Positions 16,523-25,743 are shown, numbered from the stretch's first letter. The stretch is 40,902 nucleotides of DNA from Chloroflexi bacterium CFX6 (GCA_030263595.1 SZPG01000028.1:1-40902), one strand, 5' to 3'. Made by a program: numbers and translations. Notes: generated from the letters alone by a model not told the origin.

Positions 16523-17028
16523 TCATTTGTTCGAATTGTCAACACGAGAACGTATCCGGTACATTATTCTGTGTTGAGTGTGGAGCGCAATTGGAGGGGA
16601 CCGAAACCCTCACCACACAGGCGATCAACCAGGAACAAATCGTGGATGATCTCAAAAGGACGCCTGCCGCCGCAGAGCCTCCCTCATCCCCAGCCAACAG
16701 CTGGCTGTCCCTGCATTTGATGGACAGCGGCAAGATCCTGCCGCTTGCCACGCGGAACGAATTCACCATGGGACGCTTGAGCGAGGGACAGCCCATCATG
16801 CCGGATATAGACCTGACCCCTTATCAGGCATACGCCTCCGGCGTTTCGAGACTGCACGCGGTGGTGAAACGGGATGGAGAGCGGGTCGTCATCATGGATC
16901 TTGGCTCCTCCAACGGAACCTACCTGAACGGGCGCCGTCTCAACCCTCACACCGAGGAGGCGCTCAAGCACGGCGACGTTGTGGCGTTGGGTAAATTGAA
17001 GATACAGGTATTGCTCCGCAATATCTAG
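16519..17028 (+). CDS. Zinc-ribbon and FHA domain protein
   Basis: A 169-residue protein. A zinc ribbon at the N-terminus (Cys 4, 7, 18, 21) is joined by a linker to an FHA domain (about 72-168). FHA hallmarks are GRLSEGQ, SRLHAVV (phosphothreonine-binding Ser/Arg/His) and [14 protein letters not shown] domains read phosphothreonine, so this is the natural reader of the kinase two genes upstream. The start overlaps the previous stop (ATGA), indicating translational coupling. No membrane segment. Confidence 0.9.
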   Translation: MIICSNCQHENVSGTLFCVECGAQLEGTETLTTQAINQEQIVDDLKRTPAAAEPPSSPANSWLSLHLMDSGKILPLATRNEFTMGRLSEGQPIMPDIDLTPYQAYASGVSRLHAVVKRDGERVVIMDLGSSNGTYLNGRRLNPHTEEALKHGDVVALGKLKIQVLLRNI

Positions 17029-17048
17029 GCAAATCGAAAGGCTGCGGC

Positions 17049-17291
17049 ATGGCATATTCGATCATTCTTCACATCTCAGGCGAACCGTCTGTGGTGGGCG
17101 AGATCGAAGATCTCCCGAAACCCAACGACACGATCATCACGGTCAGCAACCCGCGCCTGCGCGATGGGAAGGACGTTCATTACATCGAACCCAACGTCAC
17201 GAAAGTGATCTGGCCCCTTACCAGGGTGGCGTTGATCGAGATCCTGGACAGCGAAGAGGAAGAAAGCCTGATCGGGTTTGTGAGGGAATAA
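17049..17291 (+). CDS. Small protein of unknown function in signalling operon
   Basis: An 80-residue acidic protein ([20 protein letters not shown]...) that I do not recognise. It appears soluble, with alternating beta-strand-like segments and an acidic C-terminus ([13 protein letters not shown]). It lies 20 bases after the FHA gene and five bases before the response regulator, so it belongs to the operon. Ribosome-binding signal is weak (AAAGG). It may be an adaptor, but nothing in the sequence decides this. Confidence 0.7.
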   Translation: MAYSIILHISGEPSVVGEIEDLPKPNDTIITVSNPRLRDGKDVHYIEPNVTKVIWPLTRVALIEILDSEEEESLIGFVRE

Positions 17292-17296
17292 ATTGC

Positions 17297-18016
17297 ATGC
17301 CCGAAGAGTTCGAAAGACGACGTATTCTCGTTGTGGACGATGAAGAACGCATGGTGCGTTTCATCCGCATGAACCTGGAACACGACGGCTTCCAGGTCGT
17401 CGAAGCCTTTAACGGCAGGCAGGCGCTCCAAAGACTGCGCGATGCCACCCCCGACCTGATCCTGCTCGACGTGATGATGCCCGACATTGACGGCTTCGAA
17501 GTGCTGGAGACCATTCGCGAGGGGAGCAACGTGCCGGTCATCATGCTCACCGCCAAGGGCGAGGAGGACGACCGCGTGCGCGGACTCGAACTCGGCGCGG
17601 ACGATTACATCACCAAACCGTTCAGCCCGCGTGAAATGGTCAGCCGCGTGAAGGCGGTCATTCGCCGCACGGAGAGCGCGGGCGGCTCGATGCACGACAT
17701 CATCGAAGTGGACGACCGCCTGAAGATAGATTTCGACCGCCGCGAGGTCTGGCTGGAGGGCAAACTCGTCAAACTGCGCCCCACCGAATACCGCCTGCTC
17801 TATCACCTCGTGCAAAACGCCGGGTGGGTGCTGACGCACGACCAGATCCTCATCAAGGTCTGGGGGTATGAATATCGCGACGAACCTCATTATGTGCGCC
17901 TCTACATCAACTACCTGCGCCAGAAATTGGAGAAGGATCCTGCCAACCCGAAATACATTCTCACCGAGCGCGGCGTGGGCTATCGTTTTGTGGATTACAA
18001 GAGGCAGAAGGAATGA
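17297..18016 (+). CDS. OmpR/PhoB-family response regulator
   Basis: A 239-residue two-domain regulator. The receiver domain has acidic residues DDE (14-16), phospho-acceptor Asp 58 in LLDVMMP, and Lys in ITKPF. The winged-helix DNA-binding domain (about 140-235) includes [22 protein letters not shown] and [14 protein letters not shown]. No histidine kinase gene lies nearby; it closes the Ser/Thr-kinase operon and may be influenced by that kinase. A strong terminator follows about 100 bases downstream. Confidence 0.93.
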   Translation: MPEEFERRRILVVDDEERMVRFIRMNLEHDGFQVVEAFNGRQALQRLRDATPDLILLDVMMPDIDGFEVLETIREGSNVPVIMLTAKGEEDDRVRGLELGADDYITKPFSPREMVSRVKAVIRRTESAGGSMHDIIEVDDRLKIDFDRREVWLEGKLVKLRPTEYRLLYHLVQNAGWVLTHDQILIKVWGYEYRDEPHYVRLYINYLRQKLEKDPANPKYILTERGVGYRFVDYKRQKE

Positions 18017-18118
18017 CTTTGGACTCGGGGGCTTGCTCCCGTCTTTGCCAGCAAGTGTAGCCGCGACGCCATGCGACGCTGGCTGAATCCAAAATCTCAT
18101 ACGAATCTTTTACAACCG

Positions 18119-18146
18119 GCTTGCGTTGTTCTAACGCAGGCTTTTT
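18119..18146 (+). terminator. Intrinsic terminator of the kinase operon
   Basis: Nine-base-pair stem (18119-18127 with 18133-18141, one T-G pair), loop GTTCT, then TTTTT at 18142-18146. It lies about 40 bases before the hsp20 start. A TATATT at 18146-18151 just after it could be the hsp20 -10 element. Confidence 0.75.
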
Positions 18147-18186
18147 ATATTCCGGGGCAGAAAAACCAAGCAAGAAGGAGGTTGCC

Positions 18187-18630
18187 ATGTCCAACATAAA
18201 CCGTTGGGAACCCGCTCGCGAGATCATGACCCTGCGCGAAGCGATGGATCGTCTGTTCGATGATGCGTTCACGAGGCCCCTCACCTTCATCAGGGACGGC
18301 CGGTCGGCGCCTGCGATTGATGTGTACCAGACCGACGACGAGGTCGTCGTGAAAGCCGCCCTGCCCGGCATCAAAGCCGACGAGGTGCAGATCAACGTCA
18401 CCGGGGACGTTCTCACCATCAAGGGCGAGGTGAAGCATGAGGACGAGAAGAAGGAACGCTCCTGGCACATTCGCGAGCAACGTTACGGTTCGTTCGAGCG
18501 CTCCGTCGCACTGCCGACCGATGTGGTCGCAGACAAGGCGAAGGCGGACTTCGAGAACGGCATCCTGACCATCACCCTTCCAAAGGCTGAGGATGTCAAG
18601 CCCCGAACGATCACCGTCAAGGCGAAATAA
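18187..18630 (+). CDS. Small heat-shock protein, Hsp20/alpha-crystallin family
   Basis: A 147-residue holdase chaperone. The alpha-crystallin domain (about 38-140) has AIDVYQTDDEVVVKAALPG, VTGDVLTIKGEVK, the RSWHIREQRYGSFERSVALP core and ADFENGILTITLPK. The C-terminal RTITV is the IxI/V anchor. ATG 18187 has a perfect AAGGAGG at the right distance. A stem-loop directly after the stop acts as terminator. Heat-shock control is expected, but no CIRCE (HrcA) site is visible. Confidence 0.95.
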   Translation: MSNINRWEPAREIMTLREAMDRLFDDAFTRPLTFIRDGRSAPAIDVYQTDDEVVVKAALPGIKADEVQINVTGDVLTIKGEVKHEDEKKERSWHIREQRYGSFERSVALPTDVVADKAKADFENGILTITLPKAEDVKPRTITVKAK

Positions 18631-18637
18631 CGTTTCG

Positions 18638-18670
18638 AGTAGGACAAGATGCCATCTTGTCCTACTGTTT
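18638..18670 (+). terminator. Terminator of hsp20
   Basis: Perfect 13-base-pair inverted repeat (AGTAGGACAAGAT / ATCTTGTCCTACT) with loop GCC, followed by GTTTTAG, immediately after the hsp20 stop. Confidence 0.75.
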
Positions 18671-18876
18671 TAGTTGACGTTATGCAGATTGGAATGGTTA
18701 TGGATTTTGTCGCCGCGGCGCTCTGTGTAACGTGAATGTTCCAAGCGGGAAAAGGCGAAGGGGAGGCGAGGCTTTTCGAGCGGGATCAACCCCGGGGTCG
18801 GGAACGAAGCGCACGAAATTGTCAGGTAACAGGGTTTTTTGCCGAAAACGGGGCGATTTGGGGTAAAATCCGTCCC

Positions 18877-19548
18877 ATGCCAAAGCAATCTGCCAAACAA
18901 CGCATCATCCTGGTTGACGATCATGAGGTCGTCCGGCTGGGGCTGAAATCCCTCCTGGAACGCCATCCGCAATTCGATGTGATAGGAGAAGCCTCGTCGG
19001 CGCGGGAGGCGATCGAAAAGACCGAGTTGCTCAAACCGGATGTGGTGGTGATGGATATCCGCCTGCCGGGCACGTCGGGCATCGAGGCGTGCGAGCAGAT
19101 CGTGGAAAAATACCCGAACGTGAAGGTGATCATGCTCACTTCGTACGCGGAGGATGAGATGTTGTTCTCGGCGATCCGCGCCGGCGCCTCGGGCTACATC
19201 CTCAAGCAGATCGGCAGCGACGACCTGGTAAAGGCGCTCGAAGCGGTTTCGCGCGGCGAAGCGCTGCTCGACCCGGCGGTGACGCAGCGCGTCTTCCAGC
19301 AGGTGCGCCGCGCGGTCAAGGAGGAGGAGGCATCCGCCTTTGCGCATTTGAGCCAGCAGGAGAAGCACGTGCTGCTGCTCGTTTCGGAGGGCAAGACGAA
19401 CCGTGAGATCGCCAAGCAGTTGTTTTTGGGCGAAGGTACGGTTCGTAATTATGTATCGAGCATTCTCTCGAAACTGGGTGTGAACAACCGCGCCGAAGCC
19501 GCGGCGTACGCGGTGGAGCATAACCTGCGCGAATACATTGCATCGTGA
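18877..19548 (+). CDS. NarL/LuxR-family response regulator
   Basis: A 223-residue regulator. Receiver: [16 protein letters not shown] (acidic pair about 14-15), phospho-acceptor Asp 60 in VVMDIRLPG, and Lys in GYILKQIG. A LuxR-type helix-turn-helix (about 155-215) contains [21 protein letters not shown] and [20 protein letters not shown] 18877 begins the receiver domain; it has no Shine-Dalgarno and sits seven bases after TAAAAT (18864-18869), implying a leaderless transcript. No sensor kinase is adjacent, so it is an orphan here. Confidence 0.92.
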   Translation: MPKQSAKQRIILVDDHEVVRLGLKSLLERHPQFDVIGEASSAREAIEKTELLKPDVVVMDIRLPGTSGIEACEQIVEKYPNVKVIMLTSYAEDEMLFSAIRAGASGYILKQIGSDDLVKALEAVSRGEALLDPAVTQRVFQQVRRAVKEEEASAFAHLSQQEKHVLLLVSEGKTNREIAKQLFLGEGTVRNYVSSILSKLGVNNRAEAAAYAVEHNLREYIAS

Positions 19549-19566
19549 TCCTGGAAAAGTATGATC

Positions 19567-19597
19567 ACGGAGTCGCATGCGCGACTCCGTTTTTGTT
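19567..19597 (+). terminator. Intrinsic terminator of the NarL-type regulator
   Basis: Perfect 10-base-pair stem ACGGAGTCGC / GCGACTCCGT with loop ATGC, followed by TTTTGTTT. Strong Rho-independent terminator 19 bases after the stop. Confidence 0.85.
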
Positions 19598-19729
19598 TAA
19601 GGGCGGATGCCTGAATCCCGGTCCTTTTTTCCGATCCTTCGATTCGCTTCGGGACGCGCTCCGGGCTTGCCGCGCGGCTACGAGCATGATCCACACCGAC
19701 GCGTCGACGCGGCGCGAAGCCGATCTCCA

Positions 19730-20878
19730 TCAGGGCGCGGGTGTTTCCGTGAGGGTGTCGGTGGCGGTCGGCGTTGAAGTGTCCGTGGGAGTGGCTGTAA
19801 ATGTATGGGTTGCCGTCGGCGTGCGCGACGAAGTCACCGTTGGGGAAGGCGACGCCGTAGCAGAAGGGGTGAAGGACGGCGTGATTGTGGGAGTGTTGCT
19901 GGGCGTGGAGGTGGGGGTCAGCTTTACGACGGAAAGCGACTCTATGGGGCTGTCACGGTCGAGCAGGTCGCGGCGGATCCATCCGCCCTCGTAGGGTCGC
20001 AACGTCTCGGTTTGACCCGGCGCCAGCAGGAGCCAGAAATATCCCTCGTTCTCGAAGCGCGCTGAAAACCAGGGACAGACGATCTCCCCGGCTTCGTCAC
20101 GCACATCCAGTATTCTTGCCCCATAACCCTGGCTGGGACCCGATCGCACGTAGATGTTGTCCGATTCGGCGGTTATACATATTTGCAGTCTTATTCCAAA
20201 AGGCGTCCGGGTGGGCGAGGCGGCGCTTGTACTTGACGGGGTGTGAGAGGGCGTTCGCGTCCCAGTTGGGGTGTCTGTGGGAGATGCGAGTGTGGGGGTA
20301 AAAGTCGTCGTGGGCGAGGCGGTTAACGATGCGGTCTGAGTCGGGGTGAGGGTCGGGTCGGCTGGAGGCTCGAAAGGGTTGATCCGCGCAAAGACCGCGA
20401 GAAGCGCCAATCCGATCAGCGCGGGAATCCCGTATTTGAGGAGCGCGGACGGAAGGGGAAGCATCGGCTTCCTGTACGGCTCGACCTCGGGCGGCTTGCC
20501 GGTGTAACCGAGCGGGGATAGTAATTTGTTGAAACTGTCCGCGTATTCGCCCTCCGCAAAATTGACGAAGTTGATGGTGTTGAGCGCGAATGGCACGCTG
20601 CACGGAACGAGCATGATGGGGATGATCTTCTTGCGCAGGGACAGCGCCTGGGTGTATTCCTTGCGCACCCATTCCGATTCGATGGAAGTCGGCGTGAGGA
20701 CGACGATGACGTACTGGCTGGTGGAGATCGCCTGAGGGATGGTGTTGACCCAGTCGTCGCCGCCCTGCAGGTCGGTGATGTCCCACCACACGTCGTAACC
20801 GGCGATTTCCAGATCGCCTGCCAGTTTGCGGACGAAGTCCATGTCCTTGCGCGAGTAACTGATGAAGATCTTCTGCAT
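19730..20878 (-). CDS. TIR-domain membrane protein with extracellular SH3b domain
   Basis: A 382-residue protein. An N-terminal TIR domain (1-130) has FISYSRKD, WWDITDLQGGDDW and SEWVRKEY; Glu 74 is where TIR NADases keep their catalytic Glu. One membrane span follows (about 146-165), then a Thr/Pro/Ser-rich linker. An SH3b-like domain (about 231-307; YVRSGPSQGYG, GGWIRRDLL) and a second Thr/Ser/Pro tail complete it. By the positive-inside rule the TIR is cytoplasmic and the SH3b domain faces the envelope. This suggests outside-in signalling, possibly in stress or phage defence. ATG 20878 starts the TIR fold directly; the frame is open further upstream without similarity. Confidence 0.85.
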   Translation of the reverse strand: MQKIFISYSRKDMDFVRKLAGDLEIAGYDVWWDITDLQGGDDWVNTIPQAISTSQYVIVVLTPTSIESEWVRKEYTQALSLRKKIIPIMLVPCSVPFALNTINFVNFAEGEYADSFNKLLSPLGYTGKPPEVEPYRKPMLPLPSALLKYGIPALIGLALLAVFARINPFEPPADPTLTPTQTASLTASPTTTFTPTLASPTDTPTGTRTPSHTPSSTSAASPTRTPFGIRLQICITAESDNIYVRSGPSQGYGARILDVRDEAGEIVCPWFSARFENEGYFWLLLAPGQTETLRPYEGGWIRRDLLDRDSPIESLSVVKLTPTSTPSNTPTITPSFTPSATASPSPTVTSSRTPTATHTFTATPTDTSTPTATDTLTETPAP

Positions 20879-21066
20879 AATGTCCCAACGTTGGAAAGCC
20901 GGGCGGCGTTCCGTTACAGTTGCCACTCCGACCCATGCAACTGAGGCGAATTGGTCGCCTGTGACGATAATACCACTCATGCACTGGTTTTGGGAGGCGT
21001 TATCACGAATCCTTTGCCCGTCCCGCTGGCTTTGCAATCTCTAACGCTCCTCTTATCTCCTCTCCC

Positions 21067-21126
21067 TTGACCAAAATTTGTAACGCGCATAAAGTTAAGC
21101 CCGCTTAACTAAAAAGCAGGCTTAAC
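21067..21126 (+). promoter_or_regulatory. Promoter and palindromic operator of the MarR gene
   Basis: TTGACC (21067-21072), a 17-base spacer and TAAAGT (21090-21095). The -10 overlaps a palindrome AGTTAAG-CCCG-CTTAACT (21093-21110), and a further CTTAAC half-site lies at 21121-21126, just before the ATG. This is the expected layout for MarR autorepression. Confidence 0.65.
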
Positions 21127-21127
21127 C

Positions 21128-21568
21128 ATGACCAAACCGCCTCCCTTCACCCAATCCATCCGCGCCTGGATGGACGTTTTTATGAATCGTTCGATGCGCA
21201 GTTGGCACCTGTTCGCCAGGTCCACGGGGCTTTCGATGCCGCAATTCAGCATCCTCATGCAGTTGCATCACAAGGGCGCGTGCGGCATGTCCGAGGTCAG
21301 CGAACGCTTCGAGATCACGCCCGCCGCCGCCAGCCAACTGGTGGATAAACTCGTCCAAAGCGGATTCGTCGTTCGTGAGGAAGACCCGAACGACCGCCGC
21401 GCCAGGTTGTTGAATCTCACAGACAAGGGCCGGCAATTGATCCAGCAAGGCACCGAGGAACGCTATCGCTGGGTGGATGAACTGGCGAAAAAATTGACCC
21501 CGGAAGAAAAAGCGAAGATCGGCGAAGCGCTGGTCGCGTTGACCGAAGCGGCGCGCACGATCGAATAG
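21128..21568 (+). CDS. MarR-family transcriptional regulator
   Basis: A 146-residue winged-helix regulator of typical size. The DNA-binding region includes MSEVSERFEITPAAASQLVDKLV (recognition helix) and the wing VREEDPNDRRARLLNLTDKG, characteristic of MarR. It lies 27 bases before two ABC exporter half-transporter genes, so it most likely represses them and itself through the palindrome overlapping its promoter. The ligand is unknown. Confidence 0.93.
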   Translation: MTKPPPFTQSIRAWMDVFMNRSMRSWHLFARSTGLSMPQFSILMQLHHKGACGMSEVSERFEITPAAASQLVDKLVQSGFVVREEDPNDRRARLLNLTDKGRQLIQQGTEERYRWVDELAKKLTPEEKAKIGEALVALTEAARTIE

Positions 21569-21595
21569 CAGCCTTTATCGTATTGGAGCGTCTCG

Positions 21596-23842
21596 ATGAC
21601 CCGTATTCTCAAATATCTCAAACCGTTCACGTTTTTATTGATCCTTTCGGTCGCCCTGCTCTTCGCGCAAGCCAACGCCGACCTTGCCCTGCCCGATTAC
21701 ATGTCGCGCATCGTCAACGTCGGCATCCAGCAAAGGGGCGTGGAAAGCCCGGTCCCGGGCGCCATGCGTCAGGTCACGATGGAACGCCTAGGTCTGTTCC
21801 TGACCGAGGAGCAAAAAGCCGGGGTGTTGTCGCAATACAGGCTGGTGGATTCGTCCGCGCCGGATTATGAAACGTATCTCGATCTTTATCCTGCGCTGGC
21901 GGATTCCCCTGTTTACGTCCTGCGGTCGGACGACCCCGAAACCTTGACCCGCCTCGAGGAAATTTTGACCAAGCCCCTTCTGCTCGTCCACGGATTGGAG
22001 CAGGCGGTTCAAAACCCCGACCAGGCGGCGAACCTGTTCTCCGGCATGAGCGGGTTCCACCTCTCCAAACTGCCTGCAGGCGCGGACTTGTTCGAACTGC
22101 TCGGACGCATGCCCGAAGCGCAGCGCGCCCAACTCATCGCCGCGGTGGATGAACGTTTCGCCGCTTTGGGCGGGGAGAAAGCCCTGCGTCAGGGCGCGAC
22201 AGGCGCGGTCGTCGCCGAATACGAAGCGCTGGGCATGGACATCTCGCGTTTGCAGAGCGGTTATCTTTTCCGCGTCGGCGGGCAGATGCTGCTCATCGCC
22301 CTCGTCTCGGCGGTCGCCACCATCCTGGTCGGTTTGCTCGGCGCGCGCATCGCTGCGGGTCTGGCGCGCGACCTGCGCCGTTTCCTGTTCGAAAAGGTGA
22401 TGCGCTTCTCCGGCGCGGAGTTCGAGCGTTTCTCCACCGCCTCGCTCATCACGCGCGCCACCAACGACATCACCCAGGTCCAGACCGTGATGGGATTTTT
22501 CGTGCGCATGGTCTTCTACGCGCCCATCATCGGCATCGGCGGCATCCTCCGCGCCATGGACAAAAGCCCCTCGATGTGGTGGACGATCGCCCTGGCGGTG
22601 GGCATCCTGCTGCTGATGATCGTCATCGTGTTTTCGATCGCCATGCCGAAGTTCCGCATCATTCAATCGCTGCTGGACAAACTCAACCTGGTGGCGCGCG
22701 AGAACCTGGGCGGCATGATGGTCGTCCGTTCCTTCGACCGCGAACGGCACGAGGAAGCCCGCTTCGACCGCGCCAACCGCGAGTTGACCGACGTCAACCT
22801 GTTCGTCAACCGCCTGTTCGTGATCATGATGCCCTTTATGATGCTGGTGATGAACGGCGTCACCATGCTCATCCTGTGGGTGGGCTCCAACCAGGTGGCG
22901 CAGGCGCAGATGGAGATCGGCGACATGATGGCGTTCATGCAATACGCCATGCAGATCGTCTTTGCCTTCCTGATGCTCTCGATGCTCTTCATCATGTTCC
23001 CGCGCGCCGACGTTTCCGCCAATCGCGTCGCCGACGTGCTGGAGACCTCTGTCAGCATCCTCGATCCCGCCCAGCCGAAACAATTCCCCGAATCCTTCCA
23101 GCCGACCATCGAATTTCGGGACGTTTCCTTCCGTTATCCCGGCGCGGACGACGACGTGCTTCACAACCTGAACTTCAGGATCGCGGCCGGGCAGACGGTC
23201 GGAATCATGGGGACGACCGGTTCCGGCAAATCCACTGTTGTCAATCTGATACCGCGCTTCTTCGACGTGACCGGCGGTTCGATCCTCGTGGGAGGCGTGG
23301 ACATCCGCGAAGCGCCGCTCCGGGAACTGCGCGACAAGATCGGCTACATCCCGCAGCGCAGCAACCTGTTCACCGGCACCATCGAAAGCAACCTGCGCTA
23401 CGCCGACGAAAACGCCGATGAAGAAACCCTGAAACTCGCCCTCGAAATTGCCCAGGCGTCGGACTTCGTTCAGGAGCGGAGCGAGGGCTTGCAGGCTGAG
23501 GTCTCGCAGGGAGGCGTCAATTTTTCCGGCGGGCAGAAGCAGCGTCTCAACATCGCCCGGGCGCTGGTCAAGCGCGCCCCGATCTACATCTTCGACGATA
23601 GTTTTTCCGCCCTCGATTACCGCACGGACGCGCGCCTGCGCCAGGCTTTGCTCAAACAATTGCGTCACAGCACGGTGTTGATCGTTTCGCAGCGCATTGC
23701 CACCATCAAGAACGCCGACGTGATCCTGGTGCTGGACGAGGGACGCCTGATCGGTCAGGGAACGCACAAGGAACTGATGCAAACCAACGAAATCTACCGC
23801 GAGATCGCCCTCTCGCAATTGAAACAGGAGGCGCTGGCATGA
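21596..23842 (+). CDS. ABC exporter half-transporter with large extracytoplasmic insert
   Basis: A 748-residue exporter (membrane plus ATPase domain), longer than usual (~580). The extra length is a soluble, mostly helical stretch of about 180 residues between the first two membrane spans (about 35-215), which should lie outside the membrane. ATPase motifs: GTTGSGKST (about 539), SGGQKQR signature (about 644) and Walker B IYIFDDS (about 664), where Asp replaces the catalytic Glu. This marks it as the degenerate-site partner of a heterodimer. It overlaps the next gene by four bases and lies under a MarR regulator, so it is probably a drug or lipid exporter. Confidence 0.9.
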   Translation: MTRILKYLKPFTFLLILSVALLFAQANADLALPDYMSRIVNVGIQQRGVESPVPGAMRQVTMERLGLFLTEEQKAGVLSQYRLVDSSAPDYETYLDLYPALADSPVYVLRSDDPETLTRLEEILTKPLLLVHGLEQAVQNPDQAANLFSGMSGFHLSKLPAGADLFELLGRMPEAQRAQLIAAVDERFAALGGEKALRQGATGAVVAEYEALGMDISRLQSGYLFRVGGQMLLIALVSAVATILVGLLGARIAAGLARDLRRFLFEKVMRFSGAEFERFSTASLITRATNDITQVQTVMGFFVRMVFYAPIIGIGGILRAMDKSPSMWWTIALAVGILLLMIVIVFSIAMPKFRIIQSLLDKLNLVARENLGGMMVVRSFDRERHEEARFDRANRELTDVNLFVNRLFVIMMPFMMLVMNGVTMLILWVGSNQVAQAQMEIGDMMAFMQYAMQIVFAFLMLSMLFIMFPRADVSANRVADVLETSVSILDPAQPKQFPESFQPTIEFRDVSFRYPGADDDVLHNLNFRIAAGQTVGIMGTTGSGKSTVVNLIPRFFDVTGGSILVGGVDIREAPLRELRDKIGYIPQRSNLFTGTIESNLRYADENADEETLKLALEIAQASDFVQERSEGLQAEVSQGGVNFSGGQKQRLNIARALVKRAPIYIFDDSFSALDYRTDARLRQALLKQLRHSTVLIVSQRIATIKNADVILVLDEGRLIGQGTHKELMQTNEIYREIALSQLKQEALA

Positions 23843-25743
23843 ACGGCTCCAACGGCAAAGAATCCAAACCGCAATCCGCATCGCTTCCGCGCGGACCGAT
23901 GGGCGGGCGCGGTCCCGGCCCGGGCGCGCATTACATGATGGGCGCTCCCGTGCAAAAGGCGCGCGATTTCAAAGGCACCCTGCGGAAACTTGCCTCGTAT
24001 CTCGCCCCTTATCGGTGGACCATCATCGTGGTCTTTACACTTGCAATCGGCTCGACCGCCTTCGCCATCGTGGGACCGAAGATTTTGGGCAACGCCACCA
24101 CCGAATTGTTCAACGGCATCCTGGCGAAACTTGCCGGCACGGGCGACGTGCCTTTCGACGTCATCGGGCGCATCCTGTTGACCGCGCTGGGATTGTATGC
24201 CTTTTCGGCCGTGTTGAGTTACCTCCAGGGCTGGCTGATGACCGACGTCGCCATCGAGGTCGCCTATAAACTCCGCAGGGAGGTGATGGAGAAGATCAAC
24301 CGCATGCCGTTTCGTTATTTCGACGGCACGCCGCACGGCGAGACGCTTTCCCTGCTCACCAACGACGTGGACACCATCAACCAGACCCTCAACCAGAGCC
24401 TGACGCAGATCATCACCTCGCTGGTGACGGTGGTGGGCATCCTGGGGATGATGATTTACATCTCGTGGCAGATGACCCTCGTCGCGCTGACCATCGTCCC
24501 GCTTTCGATGATCCTGGTCATGCTCATCGTGCGCCAGTCGCAGCGTTTCTTCAAGGAACAGCAGGACTACCTCGGTCACGTCAACGGTCACGTGGAGGAG
24601 ATGTTCGGCGGGCATCTCATCGTCAAAGCCTTCAACGGCGAAGAGAAAAGCATCGGGAAGTTCGACGGGTACAACACGACCCTTTACGGCTCCGCGTGGA
24701 AGGCGCAGTTTTTCTCCGGCATCATGATGCCGGTCATGCGGCTGGTGGGCAACCTCGGTTACGTGGCGGTGGTGATCCTGGGCGGCTGGCTGACCATTCG
24801 CAGAGCCATCGCCATCGGCGACATTCAAGCCTTCATCCAGTACATCAACTCCTTCACCCAGCCCATCACCCAACTGGCAAACGTCTCCAACGTTTTGCAA
24901 AGCACGGTCGCCGCGGCGGAACGCGTCTTCGATTTCCTCGAACAGGAGGAGGAGACGCCCGAACCCGCCTCGCCGGTCAAACCGGAGCGCGTGCGCGGAC
25001 GCGTCGAATTCCGCGACGTGCATTTCGGCTACAAGGCGGACACACCGGTCATCAAAGGGTTTTCAGCGGAGATTCAGCCCGGGCAGACCGTGGCAATTGT
25101 CGGTCCGACCGGAGCCGGAAAGACCACCATCGTCAAACTGCTGATGCGCTTCTACGACGTGGACGGCGGCGCGATCCTGATTGACGGTCAGGACCTGCGC
25201 GACTTTACCCGCGCGGACGTCCGCTCGCTGTTCGGCATGGTGCTGCAGGATACCTGGCTGTTCAACGGCACGATCCTGGAGAACATCCGTTACGGGCGCG
25301 AGGACGCTAATGAAGAGGAGGTCATCGCCGCCGCGCAAGCCGCACACGTGGATCATTTCATCCACACCCTGCCGGACGGTTATAACTTCGAATTGAACGA
25401 GGAGGTGACCAACATCTCGCAGGGACAAAAACAGCTGCTGACCATCGCGCGCGCTTTCCTCGCCAACTCGCCCATGCTCATCCTGGACGAAGCCACCAGT
25501 TCGGTGGACACTCACACCGAGATCCTGATCCAGAAAGCGATGGAGAAGTTGATGCGCGGGCGCACGAGTTTCGTCATTGCCCATCGCCTTTCCACCATCC
25601 GCAACGCCGATCTGATCCTGGTGATGCGCGACGGGAACATCGTCGAGCAGGGTACGCACGACGACCTGCTGAAACAGGGCGGCTTCTACGCCGACCTGTA
25701 CAACAGCCAGTTCGAGAAGGCGGAGGAGATGGTTGTTGCATGA
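23839..25743 (+). CDS. ABC exporter half-transporter, catalytic partner
   Basis: A 634-residue exporter with a Gly/Pro-rich N-terminal tail (about 15-40), a six-span membrane domain and an ATPase. Motifs: GPTGAGKTT (about 424), Walker B MLILDEATSS with catalytic Glu (about 547), and a non-canonical signature ISQGQKQ (about 525) in place of SGGQ. These changes complement those of the preceding gene: one composite ATP site is complete, the other degenerate. This is the usual asymmetry of TM287/288- and BmrCD-type heterodimers. The ATGA overlap indicates coupled translation. Confidence 0.92.
   Translation: MNGSNGKESKPQSASLPRGPMGGRGPGPGAHYMMGAPVQKARDFKGTLRKLASYLAPYRWTIIVVFTLAIGSTAFAIVGPKILGNATTELFNGILAKLAGTGDVPFDVIGRILLTALGLYAFSAVLSYLQGWLMTDVAIEVAYKLRREVMEKINRMPFRYFDGTPHGETLSLLTNDVDTINQTLNQSLTQIITSLVTVVGILGMMIYISWQMTLVALTIVPLSMILVMLIVRQSQRFFKEQQDYLGHVNGHVEEMFGGHLIVKAFNGEEKSIGKFDGYNTTLYGSAWKAQFFSGIMMPVMRLVGNLGYVAVVILGGWLTIRRAIAIGDIQAFIQYINSFTQPITQLANVSNVLQSTVAAAERVFDFLEQEEETPEPASPVKPERVRGRVEFRDVHFGYKADTPVIKGFSAEIQPGQTVAIVGPTGAGKTTIVKLLMRFYDVDGGAILIDGQDLRDFTRADVRSLFGMVLQDTWLFNGTILENIRYGREDANEEEVIAAAQAAHVDHFIHTLPDGYNFELNEEVTNISQGQKQLLTIARAFLANSPMLILDEATSSVDTHTEILIQKAMEKLMRGRTSFVIAHRLSTIRNADLILVMRDGNIVEQGTHDDLLKQGGFYADLYNSQFEKAEEMVVA

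Noticed and set aside
19733-20330. GTG/GGG-rich, repeat-like DNA
   Set aside because: It encodes the Thr/Pro/Ser linkers of the TIR protein on the minus strand and is not a DNA repeat array or CRISPR.
21788-23881. A 697-codon open frame on the minus strand
   Set aside because: Antisense to the first ABC exporter gene; rich in His, Asp, Gln and Arg in the pattern of a shadow frame.
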